NCBI GenBank assembly: GCA_954871525.1
Contig: OX940860.1
Location: 22,786,001 to 22,850,000 of the forward strand
Direction of reading: 5' to 3'
Length of the DNA stretch: 64,000 nucleotides
DNA from: Parietaria judaica
Lineage: Eukaryota > Streptophyta > Magnoliopsida > Rosales > Urticaceae
The position numbers and the translations under genes are program-made. Under the pieces are notes generated by a model that was given only the letters and a program-made list of their open reading frames with translations, was not told the origin of the DNA and did not search any database. The stretch's first letter is position 1. Every line of letters begins with the position of its first letter. Below are positions 22,234 through 33,311 of the stretch, piece after piece.

Positions 22234-25200
22234 TCACAGGATTTTCCTCTTCTTGAGATACGAGTACATAAGGAAAAATCCCACCATAGCACCAACGATG
22301 ATACCAGCAGTCGTGAACCAAAACGCAAACTGCAATAAGTACAGTCTTCATAATTATAACCAGAACCAAACACGAAAATCGGCCAACGAGCATGAAAACT
22401 GTATTTTAACTAAACACTCTTTATAATTGTAACCAAATAACAAAAAACGCCTTTCTTTCGAGAGTACGGTGAAAACTCTCCTAGGGAAGTTTAGATTTAA
22501 GTAACTCAGAATCCTATCATAAGCCCATAACACCAACAATACCCTTAAAATAACATATAGACAAATGAGAACATAAACAAAGGGCTAGCCGATTGCGCAA
22601 GGGAAAAGACGCGACAAGACTATAGGTTAGATTTAAGGTGACATACCACATGCTCTTCGAGATACGATCTCAAGTTCATGCCAAATATACCTACAAAAAG
22701 GAATCAAATTATCAGTTGAAATGGAAGTGATAATCCGAGATTGTGACATGACAAAAAGTGATTAATTCATTAAAATTAATATAATTTCATTCGAAAAATT
22801 TGAGAATAATTTCCATTAAACATGAAGAATTGAAAAAACTCACTAGTAAAAAGAATTTTTTAAGTTAAAGAACGATACCTGCTATTAGAGCACCGATTGC
22901 CGTGCAAAATGTACCAACTTGAAGGAGTAATTCCACCCTGCTTACCTCGAGTCTCCGAGAGCTGTCGATAGAAAAGATTATCTGAAATCGGTATTATGCA
23001 AATATATGTGCAAAAGCGGCATCAGACCATAGAACAATGTTTGAGACCTCAAATTCACAGCAATAGAATCTTCCATTTCCTTTGCAGAATCAAGAAGCCG
23101 TTCTGCTTGACCGTAACAAGACTCGCTTCTGAAATATAGAATAAAATAATTAAAGCCCAACCTCCAAATACATCTGAACTCGTGAGCAGTCATGTCATCA
23201 TCGAAAATGAAGTAGAAAATCGGAAACTAACGACAGGTTTTGCATTTTCTGCTTAATCAATTCAATAGTACTTGACAAAGCTCCGAGCCAATTTAATAAT
23301 ATATTAGTGATACAAATAAAATACCAGCCATTATACAAATAATATATTGGCACTTGATGCCGGTTTCGGGAATATGGAGAAATCAAAAAGGAAAAATTGT
23401 GAATGCCAGAAGCTCTTTAATAATTGTTTAGCGGTATAAATAGCAAAGAGAAATTAGGGACTAAGGAAAATGGCAGTATTTACTGAAACATAAATCAAAT
23501 AAAATACTTTTTTCCTCTTCCAAAAGATAAAATTTGCTAACCTTTGGAGATAATTCTCCAGAAGCATCTCAATTTCTTCCTCCTCTTCTGCAATCACCAA
23601 GGTAAAGAAAATAAAAGACGGGCCATAAGCTTATTCGTATAGCTATACACGCAAGAAGGTGTTACGGTCCCGATTCAAGAATCCCGTCACAGCCTAAACC
23701 CTGAAAAACTCCCTTGTCACCTCTCTAACGTCTACAGCAAACTAAATAATTGATTGACTGAAATGCCCCTTGTTTAAGTTCATCGAGATTGGCGCCCATA
23801 TATAACCCTAGAGCTGCCAAAATATTTCTAAAACAACCCTAACAATATACTACCAAAATCAAGTAACACGAATTCAGATAAGAACCCTAAAAAAATTCAT
23901 CTGACTTATAGGAATGATAATTCCTTGAAAGAATATATTAAAATCTGCAAGCTTGGCGCCTAACTGGAGAGTTGTAACAGAGGGATGGTTGCTAATATAT
24001 AAAAATTCACAATTAAGAGTTTACCCTCGGCAATCTGCTTCTCTAAGCCGTCATTACATTCCAAATCTCCACTGCCCTTCTTAATCGAGCAGTTCCGGCC
24101 CAAAATACACATGCGACGTATTTCGTCGGTATCCTCCAAAAGATCGAGCAGCATTTGCCTGAGCGCCCCTGCCCTCGAGCCCAGTTCAACCTTAACAAGA
24201 GAAAGAGATCAGAGAGTATTAATGCCTGCCGATTCTGCTAAACATACACAGCTTTGATAGTTTCCATAAATAAGTACCAAGGTCTGCTTGCTGATACGAA
24301 GTTGCTCCAAGATGTGAGCGGTTAATCGGTTAGGAAGAACCTCGAGCAATGCTTGAACCTGAAGAGCACGGTACGAAATTTAAATTTTTTACTTGTCAAA
24401 CTAAACTAACACCAAAACACCACGGGATTTCAGGAATACCTTTCATGGATGACTAGATGGGTTCAATTATAACCAATATAGAGAACAGAAACATAGCAAA
24501 ACAAAAAATACTCACGATTTGCCATACTCACTCGAGGTTCTAAGTCCATAAGTCTGCGCTCCAATCGCTGTATTCTCGAGAGCAATGCTGCTTCCACGAC
24601 CTGTAACACGACCCAAAATGACGGAAACCTCAGGGTCGGATCTATGCATTATTAGTTTACTGCTACGACCAAAAATTGTCCTCGACGTGAGCTTCGCCAA
24701 TTAGCTACTGTTAAACTTAGCGAATGTTAATAGATCAAAGGATTTTAACATAATGAGACGGACCAGACCTAACCTGATTAAACCTTAAAGCATGAACAAC
24801 TAAACATAAACATAGTTATTTAATTCAAATGACATGATTAAATAACGGTATATAATCAATTATCATAAATAACACACACAAAAAAAATAACGTATGCGAC
24901 GGTTAACTCTCCATTGAACAAACCTCAAGCATAAAGGGCATCGGCATCGATGGGCTCCCATTCATGTTTTTGGGATTCAGCCGAGGCAAAAGCGTGTCGA
25001 TGAAAGCTTTCCCGCCTTTGCTAAAACAATTCAAGAGTGTGAACTGCTCAGAAGTTATGAAGATTCATATCTATAAGATGAGAATGTATAGTTTGGCATA
25101 TGATATAGCTCACCGACTGTAGTCAAATATAAGTACATTCTCTTGCATTGCGATTGCTCGAAGCGAGCCTAGGTTGAGAAGAATCGCGTGTTCTCGGACC

Positions 25201-26658
25201 TAAGAACAGAACCAAACCAGTGCATATATATCAGCCACAAGCAGAAACTAAGAGAAAATAGTGGCATAAGTACTCAAAGCTGTTCAAAATAGAGCGGCGT
25301 ATTCCTAAGCTATCAGTTCTGTGGAAATAATACTCAAAGAATGCACAACTTAGTTTTTTATTTGTTCAGTCACAATTACCCCATTACCGTTGAACGCTCC
25401 TGGACACGTGTACACCTTTCTTTAAGTCCGTAAGTTGAGATTGATCGGAAATGATGCGTGTGAAAATTGATCAATTTCAAATTGTACAGGGCAATTCGGA
25501 CGGAACGAATCGAAACCCAATTATCAACCCTTTGGGTTCATTTCCGCGCAATTGAAAGCTCGAGAATATGTTATCCTTTTAGTAATTATACCACTATTTT
25601 CCGTAAAAAAGGACATAAAGAAGACAAAGCATATTATAAGGTGTTGGATGTACCAGCAAAGAAGGCACGGAATTTGTCAAAAACAGAGAAGGATCAACAC
25701 TCCGTATATCACGAGGACGAAGACCTGCAAATTATATTAAATTAAATTAAATGTGAGAAATGAATAAATGGAAAATTAAATTAAATTAATTAGACTAACC
25801 ACTAGACTTGAGCAAGTGACGCCTGTTGATTTTCCTAGTAGATATTGCTCCATCTGATTTCACTTCTACCACCTATCAAAATATTAAATCACTCTTAATA
25901 ATGAAAATATTTACATAAATTCATGACGTAAATTAACCCTATAGTATATGATATATATACATATACGTCACGTAGTTAAAAAATGTTTCATCACATTTAA
26001 AACGTTAAATATGAATACAGACATATTTTTGTTATTGTATTATTAAAATAAGAGTTTTTCCCTTTTCTATACGGGTAGAGATTAAACTATCAATAACCGA
26101 TTAATTATTGAAATTTTTAGCTGATTATATTTTACGGGATAATAATTTAAAAAAAAAATCATTTGTTAATATTAATTACTTGTATATGCAAAATAATTAA
26201 AAATTAAAATTCATTATATACTACGATAACAAATTGACCTCGTAGACTGGTTCGCGGATTCCGAGAGACAGAGAGTCGCCTAACGACGTCGTTTTCGTCG
26301 CCGGAGAACTCTCGCTCTCAAGCTTGGCGTCGTCGCCGTCGAATCTGGCCTCATTTCCGTCCGATCCCACGGACTCGGAGTCCCTCCATCGGTCGTCCTC
26401 AGCCGTGGCCGATCGGAAGCAGTTGGTCCGCCACGCAACCCTCACCGCGATCGGAGTGAGCGAAGCGGCGCAGAGCTCGCCGCTCCTCCGTGGCGGCGCC
26501 GGCGAGAGGCAGAGGAAGAGAGAGGCCGGAGACGGCGCCGGGAAGTGGAGAGGGAGCTGGATTGTGTACGGACGCGGCGGAGAGAAGGGCATTTTGGGAA
26601 CATATGAGATTGGAAAGTCGTTGGTTTGGTTCTTCTGTGTTAACGACCAACTGGCCAA
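22234..26658 (-). CDS. MRS2-11: Magnesium transporter MRS2-11-like, plastid type
   Basis: Exons (minus): 26658-26239, 25872-25800, 25724-25654, 25199-25114, 25020-24924, 24600-24532, 24358-24278, 24190-24025, 23587-23542, 23128-23048, 22961-22879, 22690-22647, 22329-22234; total 1413 bp, 470 residues. This is a CorA/MRS2/ALR-type Mg2+ channel. The N-terminus (about 1-60) is Ser/Pro/Arg-rich, like a chloroplast transit peptide. The middle is a long helical region with an acidic E-E-E-E-E run. Near the C-terminus TM1 (about 408-427) is followed by the diagnostic G428-M429-N430 motif, TM2 (about 440-464) and a basic tail ending K-K-R-K-I-L. Layout and tail match Arabidopsis MRS2-11/MGT10, a chloroplast envelope protein. 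All exon phases close without error. The intron 1 donor (GTCAAT) is weak. Confidence 0.93.
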
Positions 26659-26699
26659 ATGGAGAGAGCAAAGATGGTGGAGCTTATTTGTTGTGTGGA

Positions 26700-28480
26700 T
26701 AATTTAAGAATAATTTTTTCTTTCTTTCTTAAATAACTATATATCGTATATGTAAATGGAAAATTACTATTTTCTATTAAAAAATATTATTTTTATATTT
26801 TAATTTTATAATTGCAGGAAAAGAGTCCAAACTTATTGAAAAAATATAACATATTCTCAAACTTCTGATTGCACCAATTAAGTTATGTATTTAATCTCGT
26901 GTTTCTCTTTTATTTTTGAATTTTTAAACTTATATACAATTCAAAAAAAAAAATTCACGTTTTGATATTTTTTTAAAGTTAATAATTACCTCAATTTAAA
27001 AATGAGTCATATACGTATAAATTACATAATATTAATATACATGGGAGAAACTAATTGAAAATATAAATTTACCAACAATGCAATTAAAAATTTGAAAATA
27101 TGTTGCATTATTTTATATAAACTTAGGTATTTATATCACAATTTTCTCTATTTCAGTTTATCAAACAAATTTACGTCACGCTAATTTAATACATGTAAAG
27201 TGTATGTTAGAGTTTTAAATGATTATAAATTTCTTAGAAAATTGAAAATATAATTACTATACCATATAAAAACTTGATTAACAATGGAATTTTTTTTTTC
27301 ACTTCAGCTATTTCTTAAAAAAAAAAAAATCTCTTTTTAAGGCCATAATTCAAGAAAATAATTCTAAAACATTTAATATTGTGCATCCACATAAGCATAG
27401 ATCAATTTGAAAACGTTTTGTTTCTTGCATATCTTTCAGTATCTATTTTTATATTATTGTGTTTGACCACCGTTCTTTACATTATTTTAAAATTTTAATA
27501 TAAAATGTGATTTACTTTCGCAACCCAAGGGCGCATCTTGTTTCTTAACTTATAATATCATCTTAAATGGAATATCCATTAAAAGCAATTAGTTATTTCA
27601 TCTTGAGTTCCTCAAAAGTTAAAACTTAAAAGTATACTTAAATAAAAGTTAAAACAATATGCCATGAATCATGGTATCGGATTAGCTTATGAACAAGAAG
27701 AATATACATTATTGTCCTCTCGTGACTTTGGTTGATTGACGTGCCAACTTTTTAAATTACGGATCATGTAGCGAGAGTATTTTAGACTTTTTATATAGGT
27801 TATTTGTTCTAAGTTTTTTTCTTCTCGCTTATAAAGCTTGCAGCCGTCATTAATGCGTTTTGTATCACAAAAGAGAGGAAGATTGAACGTGTAACTAAAG
27901 AACGTAGATTGAGATATTGATAGTGAATCGAGATTTAGAAGTGGCAAATAGATATATATACATTCTACATTGAGAGCGATTCACTATAATTCTAGTGTCA
28001 AACTTTTAATTTCGTTTTACTTTATCGTTTTTTATTTAAGATTTAAGTCAAATTTCTAACCGTTGTAAATACCGTTTCTTATTTAATGCTTCACATGAAG
28101 TTTGTTTATTGAAAGTAATTTTACGGTGCGTGGGTGTGAAGAGTTTGGATTTTGAGGGCATAAACTTGAGGCAAGAAGATTGACACTTGTCAAATGAGAC
28201 TTGGCTAGTTGAGCTTTCACCAATACAACCAACACAAAGAGCTCAGTTTCAAGAAAAGGATCGCATTCTGCAAACAAACTACTAAACTTTATTTCTTTTT
28301 CGTCTTGTTTCATCATTTTTTTTTATCTTTTTTTTTTATATATATAATAATGTTTTTGGCACAAACAGGTACCAAATTAAAATAAATAATATATTTTTTT
28401 TTATATTTTTATAAAGAAAATGGAATACTCTATTTTAAAAAAACGGCAATATCGATATTTTAATGGAAATGGTAATATTT
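26700..28480. other. AT-rich upstream region, no gene seen
   Basis: Upstream of the MRS2 gene. Only AT-rich sequence and short homopolymer runs; open frames at 27687-27947 and 28083-28316 have no recognisable content. Confidence 0.4.
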
Positions 28481-29340
28481 ATTGTGAGAGGCGCCCCTGA
28501 GATGGCCTTGGACCAGGCCCATGTTGATCAGGCCCATTTCCTTGACGGACGACTTGTGGTTTGAGCCTCACGCATTGTTGCTTGAGTAATTAGAAAACAT
28601 GCGAATTTTCCACAATAATTTGGAAAGCAAAAAACGACAATTCAATAGAAAAGTTGTCGTCGACATCCCGGTATTATCAGGGATACATCAAGTGAGTATC
28701 AGAGCAGTTTCCGATGAGACAAAGAAGAAAGTCACCAAGAAGCCCTTAGGCTTTCAGCAAACTCCGCAAAATAGATTTTGATGAAACAATTAGCCCGCCC
28801 GGTATTTAAAGCTTGTAACATAAGAGCTGTGTTTCAGTGAAGCAGCTCATTTTAGTTGGAAAATTAGACAAATAGACATTAATAGGAATTATACGGTTTA
28901 GTAAAATGACATTAGTACCCTTGTTAAGGATTGTCATACGAAATTTGCTCTTAAATATATAGGTGCTGTTTCTTGGATTTGAAGCTAACAATGCAGGGTC
29001 TTCTTACACATTTACTTTAAATCATTAGAATGCCGGTAAAAGAATACTAAGGTACATGAAAGGCACACCAAAATGGTGGACTAACTTTTACAGCAAACAA
29101 AATGGTAAAACTTGAAGGGTATTCTAATGCAGACTGATGATAGAAAGTCCACAACTGGTTCCTCTATTTTTCTTGCGGGAATCCTCGTTGCTTGGACTGC
29201 AAGGAAACAGAAGGCAGTGGCTCGCTCAAGCACTGAATCGGAGTACGGAGCGAATGTTGATGTTGTCGTGGCTATACTAAAAGTGAAAATATGTGTGATA
29301 TCGTTGCGATGGACATGAGTGAATGTTGATGCGAAACACA
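28480..29340 (+). pseudogene. Ty1/Copia remnant (RNase H fragment)
   Basis: At 29112-29260 the frame reads D-D-R-K-S-T-T-G-S-S-I-F-L then S-S-T-E-S-E-Y, the classic Copia RNase H signature. Just upstream (29050-29110) an R-Y-M-K-G-T stretch with in-frame stops belongs to the same domain. GTATCAGAGC at 28696-28705 resembles the primer-binding site complementary to initiator Met-tRNA, so the 28.5-kb end may be an LTR remnant with most of the element deleted. The LTR part is inference. Confidence 0.7.
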
Positions 29341-29442
29341 GGGTCTATTTTTAGGCAAACTACTAACCAGAAGTTAAGCAAAGCAACATAGTGTGAGCTA
29401 CAATACAAAAAATGAGCAGCCTTTTATTCCACTTGAGATGAT

Positions 29443-31101
29443 TCAGAACTTGGAGAAGAAGCCATGGATGTGAGCCGAGGTCTCGGCGGGCTTCTCCTGG
29501 TTGATGTAGTGAGCCACGCCTTCCATCACCACCACCTCCTGCAGATACGGCACGCACCGCTTGAACGCCTCGCTGTGAATGTACTCCTTCGCCCCCGGCA
29601 CGTGGTACGTCACGTCCAGGTCCCCGATTATGAATTTGGTCGGAACCTTCACTTGCACTCCGCTCCACGCCGCAGTCAGCTCCCACGTCAGGTCTAAGGC
29701 TCGATAGTAGTTGAGCCCTCCGGTGAAGCCCGTCTCGTTGTATTTCTTCACGTACACGTCAAGATCCTCCTCAGGGAGCCACGCAGGCAGCTTCTTGGGA
29801 GCAGGGAGTCCTCGGAATCCGATTTCTTTGGGCACACACGGAGGTCGAGGATTACGGCCCGCGAAGAACTTCTTTAGCAGATTCGCAGTGTCATCTCCCG
29901 CGAAATCCTTCTCAGCTACTCCTGGTTCCTGAACCACATTTGGTGAATATATATCGATGTAAAGTTACATCATGCTGAACATTTGATGTACAAATACAAA
30001 GTTTGATCCCAAAAAATAGAAATAAACAAGCAGAAGTTACGTGTTTTCGTTTTAATTCGTCCTTTGAGACGACTTGTTGAGTACGTCGTTCCATGACATA
30101 CGCCGTGGCTACCACCTTACAAGCCGGGCGAACTATACTTTACACGACGTTTCCCGGAAACGTTGTGTAATCTCAGTGGTCTAATCGACTATTCGTAGTA
30201 GTATGATTCGACACTTGTCATGTTGTTTTGGTGAAATTAATTGAGTTTTGGTACTTTTTCAGAGGAAGCTAGATGTGATGTATAAATGAATGAAAGGGTT
30301 TAGGTGAGACCAATAAATGCTCTAATCCATGCAGGTATTCAACTATCTTTCTAAAGGGACCAGCAATCCCAAATAACAAGCTCTCATTCTCATTGACATT
30401 GACAGATTGATCAACAAATTTAGACCAAGATTCCAATTTCAGATGCTAAACACAAAAGTTCCCATCTTTAAACGTGAACTTGAAAGGTCCAATCTTTCCT
30501 AATTTGCTACAAAATTATGCTAAAAATGTTAAGTTTAACTCTTTAACTAGAAAGGTTTAATCTTTCCTAATTTGTTAAAAAAACAATCCTAAAATTAAGG
30601 AACTAATCTCAGGTTTAAACTAATCAGAAGTTGCACCTGAAAGCGGCAGATATAGTAATCGTCGCCGAGAAGAGCGCGAAAGGCGTCGACGGGCTTCGCT
30701 ACCGGGTTCCGGGGAGTGAAGGCGACGCTCATGTTGACGAGCGCCGTGACCCTGTCGGGCCTGAAGAGGCAGAGATACCAGGCCATGACAGCGCCCCAGT
30801 CGTGGCCGACGAGGAAGACCTTGTCCAGCCCCAGGTGGTCGAGCAGCCCCACGAGGTCGCCCACGACATGCAGCGCCGTGTACGAGGCGGCCTCGGGCGG
30901 GGCGTCGGTGCCGCCGTAGCCGCGGAGGTCGGGCGCCAGGCAGCGGTAGCCCAGCGCGGAGAGGGAGAGCATGTGGTGGCGCCACGAGAACCAGAGCTCC
31001 GGGAAGCCGTGCAGGAAGAGGATCGCGGGGCCGGCGCCGATGGACGCCACGTGCATGCTTATGCCGTTGGTGCGGACCGTGGAGTGCTCGATCTTCTCCA
31101 T
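29443..31101 (-). CDS. Soluble epoxide hydrolase 1 (alpha/beta-hydrolase)
   Basis: Two exons: 31101-30637 and 29928-29443; 316 residues, normal for plant soluble epoxide hydrolases, which hydrolyse fatty-acid and other epoxides to diols, mostly in cytosol or peroxisome. H31-G-F-P-E is the oxyanion motif. G-H-D101-W-G holds the nucleophile aspartate. A lid tyrosine pair lies at N-Y229-Y230. The charge-relay acid is D260 (G-D-L-D) or D258, and H295 (A-H-Y-I-N-Q-E) is the general base. The C-terminus S-K-F is not a strong peroxisomal signal. It is about 75% similar by eye to the tandem copy at 33.3-36.1 kb. It lacks the intron that the copy has at codon 235. The exon 1 end is GC-rich, unlike the flanks. 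Confidence 0.93.
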
Positions 31102-31367
31102 CTTTCACGCTTCAAGGTTGTGTCTTGTGTGTGATGCTTTGGTTTCAACTTTAAAGTGTGCCTTTCTTATTTATGATTCTCACAGATTAGTTACAAGGGG
31201 GTTTTGTTTTCGTATTCATTGGCAATAAAAACGAAAATTGAATGTCTTCTATCAAAAAAAAAAAAAAAACTCACCGGTAGAAATAAAGAACACTCTTAGA
31301 TACAAACGAGGAAGCCTCCAGCTTTGGGAACCCCGTTATAAAGTTAGATATTTGAAGGAAACTTGCA

Positions 31368-31808
31368 AAAATGGCTAAAAAAAATACCATAATTCAACTT
31401 TTAAACTCATATTAAAAAAATACATAATTCTAAACTTTGTCCAATTTAAGACATTTTTACCCCTGATTGACATTGGGGAGGTTGTATGATTAACATTCTT
31501 GTGACAGTTTCTAATGATCCTCGGAGACAGTAATTTGAATTTAGGGGACAATTTTTGGTAATTTAGGGACAGTTTTCTAGGCAGTTTTGTGGGAGGTTGT
31601 ATGAGTAACATTCTTGGGACAGTTTCTTCAGATTTTGGGGATAGTAATTTGGATTTTGGGGACAATTTTTGATAATTTAGGGACATTTTAGGAATTAATT
31701 AATCACGGGTAAAAATGTCTTAAATTGGACAAAGTTTAAAATTATGTATTTTTTTAATATGAGTTTAAAAGTTGAATTATGGTGTTTTTTAATTTGAGCC
31801 ATTTTTTT
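31368..31808. mobile_element. MITE with ~95-bp inverted termini
   Basis: Left arm begins AATGGCT followed by A-rich sequence and runs to about 31466; the right arm (from about 31709) is its reverse complement with few changes. The centre holds a repeated phrase around GGGACAATTTTTGGTAATTT (31549 and about 31660) and a duplicated GGGAGGTTGTATGA-like segment. No target duplication could be defined. Confidence 0.75.
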
Positions 31809-32210
31809 GAGCCATTTAAGACAAGGGATATTGACGGTATAAATACAAAAACTTTAACTACTTGGAGTGATATCGATCTAAAGTGGAAAAAAAAATGTTT
31901 TGCCCGAAGTCAATAAAATTGAAGCGACGCTTTTTTGCGTCTTATTATTACTGTTAGTCAAATGCGTCGTGGCATCATGTTGACTAAAATATGTGTTATC
32001 TTTGTTTGTCCAAAATCTGTCATTACCACATGACATTTGACCAACGCCCATCAATTAAAGTTGACAAAAATATGTATTCCTCAATTTTGTTGACTTCAAA
32101 TATTTTGCCATTATTTTTTTCATTTTAGATATATGTCACCTCAATTCATCAAAGTTTAAGTACTTATGCCACCAATAACTTTTATAATATATGATAGTAA
32201 AATAAAAAAA

Positions 32211-32523
32211 GGAAACTTCATAAAATATCCCCGCCCCAATGCAATACACCACAAATTCTAAAATTATTTTCCAAGTTTTCATAATTCTTAAAACATCTTT
32301 TTCAAATTTCATGTTACCAAAATACCCCTAACTTGTCCATTTTTTAGGATGCAATATGTTTATTTTTTAGGATGCGATATGTCCGTTTTTCAAGACGCGA
32401 TATGTCAATTTTGCAGGAGTATTTTGGTACATGAAATTTGAAAAAGATGTTTTGAGAATTATGAAAACTTGAGGGATAATTTTAAAATTTATAGTGTATT
32501 AGAGGATATTTTATGAAAATTCC
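32211..32523. mobile_element. MITE with ~110-bp inverted termini
   Basis: Begins GGAAACTTCATAAAATAT and ends in the complement of GGGAATTTTCATAAAATAT; the arms stay complementary for about 110 bp each. The middle has three copies of an ~24-bp phrase around GATGCGATATGTC. Flanks are similar A-rich words (AATAAAAA on both sides), a possible 8-9-bp target duplication. Confidence 0.78.
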
Positions 32524-33311
32524 CAATAAAAATAGTTTTTCTCCTTAGATTACATAGTATATTTGGAGTATATAGGTGGGCAAAACTAGGGAGTGCTACA
32601 CAATTTAGTGTCTACAAGGTAATTGGTAATTTTGTGTGCCTTGCACACCAAAGTACCATGCGCTTCTATACATTAACAAGAAGTAAAAATACATGGCTAA
32701 AATAAAGTTTCTTTTACGTCTCCAAATAATATTCATTCGTTTGACCAACGTCAACGTGGAAAGGATTGACCGGAAACATGACGTGACTCGTCAAAAACAT
32801 TGCTTGCAAAAGTGACGAAGCAAGCGCTTAGTTTAAAAAGAAAAGAAAAAAAAAAGCTCTAATTATTATTTTAAAATAGTGCAATTAAATCATACGTAAG
32901 ATAGACATTTACGTTTTCATCCAATTATTTAACTTCATATTTTATTTACTTAAATTATTTTTGTCATTATTTTTCATTTTGAGCTCATGTAGTCTTAATT
33001 AATTAAAATTTAAGTATTTTTGCCGTGACTATCCCTTTTGTTTTATTACAAAGAAACAGAGCAATTTATTTCACAATTACTTTTATAGGTAATAGGTATC
33101 ATAGGGAAACGAGCACATTACATGGAAGTTTTTGACTTGTACACTTGAACATTCTGAGATTAAGTCAAAACAAACATAAGAATTAAGATCACTTAATAAA
33201 GATAATTTTATTGGAATTTTCTTTCTTTCAACTTGGAGCAAGAAACACACAAGATCTATAACAATATTGGTGCAACGTGAAGTTTTTATTTTTTACCGTG
33301 ACTAAGCACGA

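Larger units (their letters stand above)
31102..33311. other. Spacer between the two epoxide hydrolase genes
   Basis: Contains two inverted-repeat MITEs (listed separately) and otherwise AT-rich sequence. No gene seen. An A-run at about 31254-31269 lies upstream of the first gene. Confidence 0.5.

Noticed and set aside
30631..31134. 167-residue plus-strand frame over epoxide hydrolase 1
   Set aside because: Antisense shadow of GC-rich exon 1; the minus frame has all catalytic motifs.
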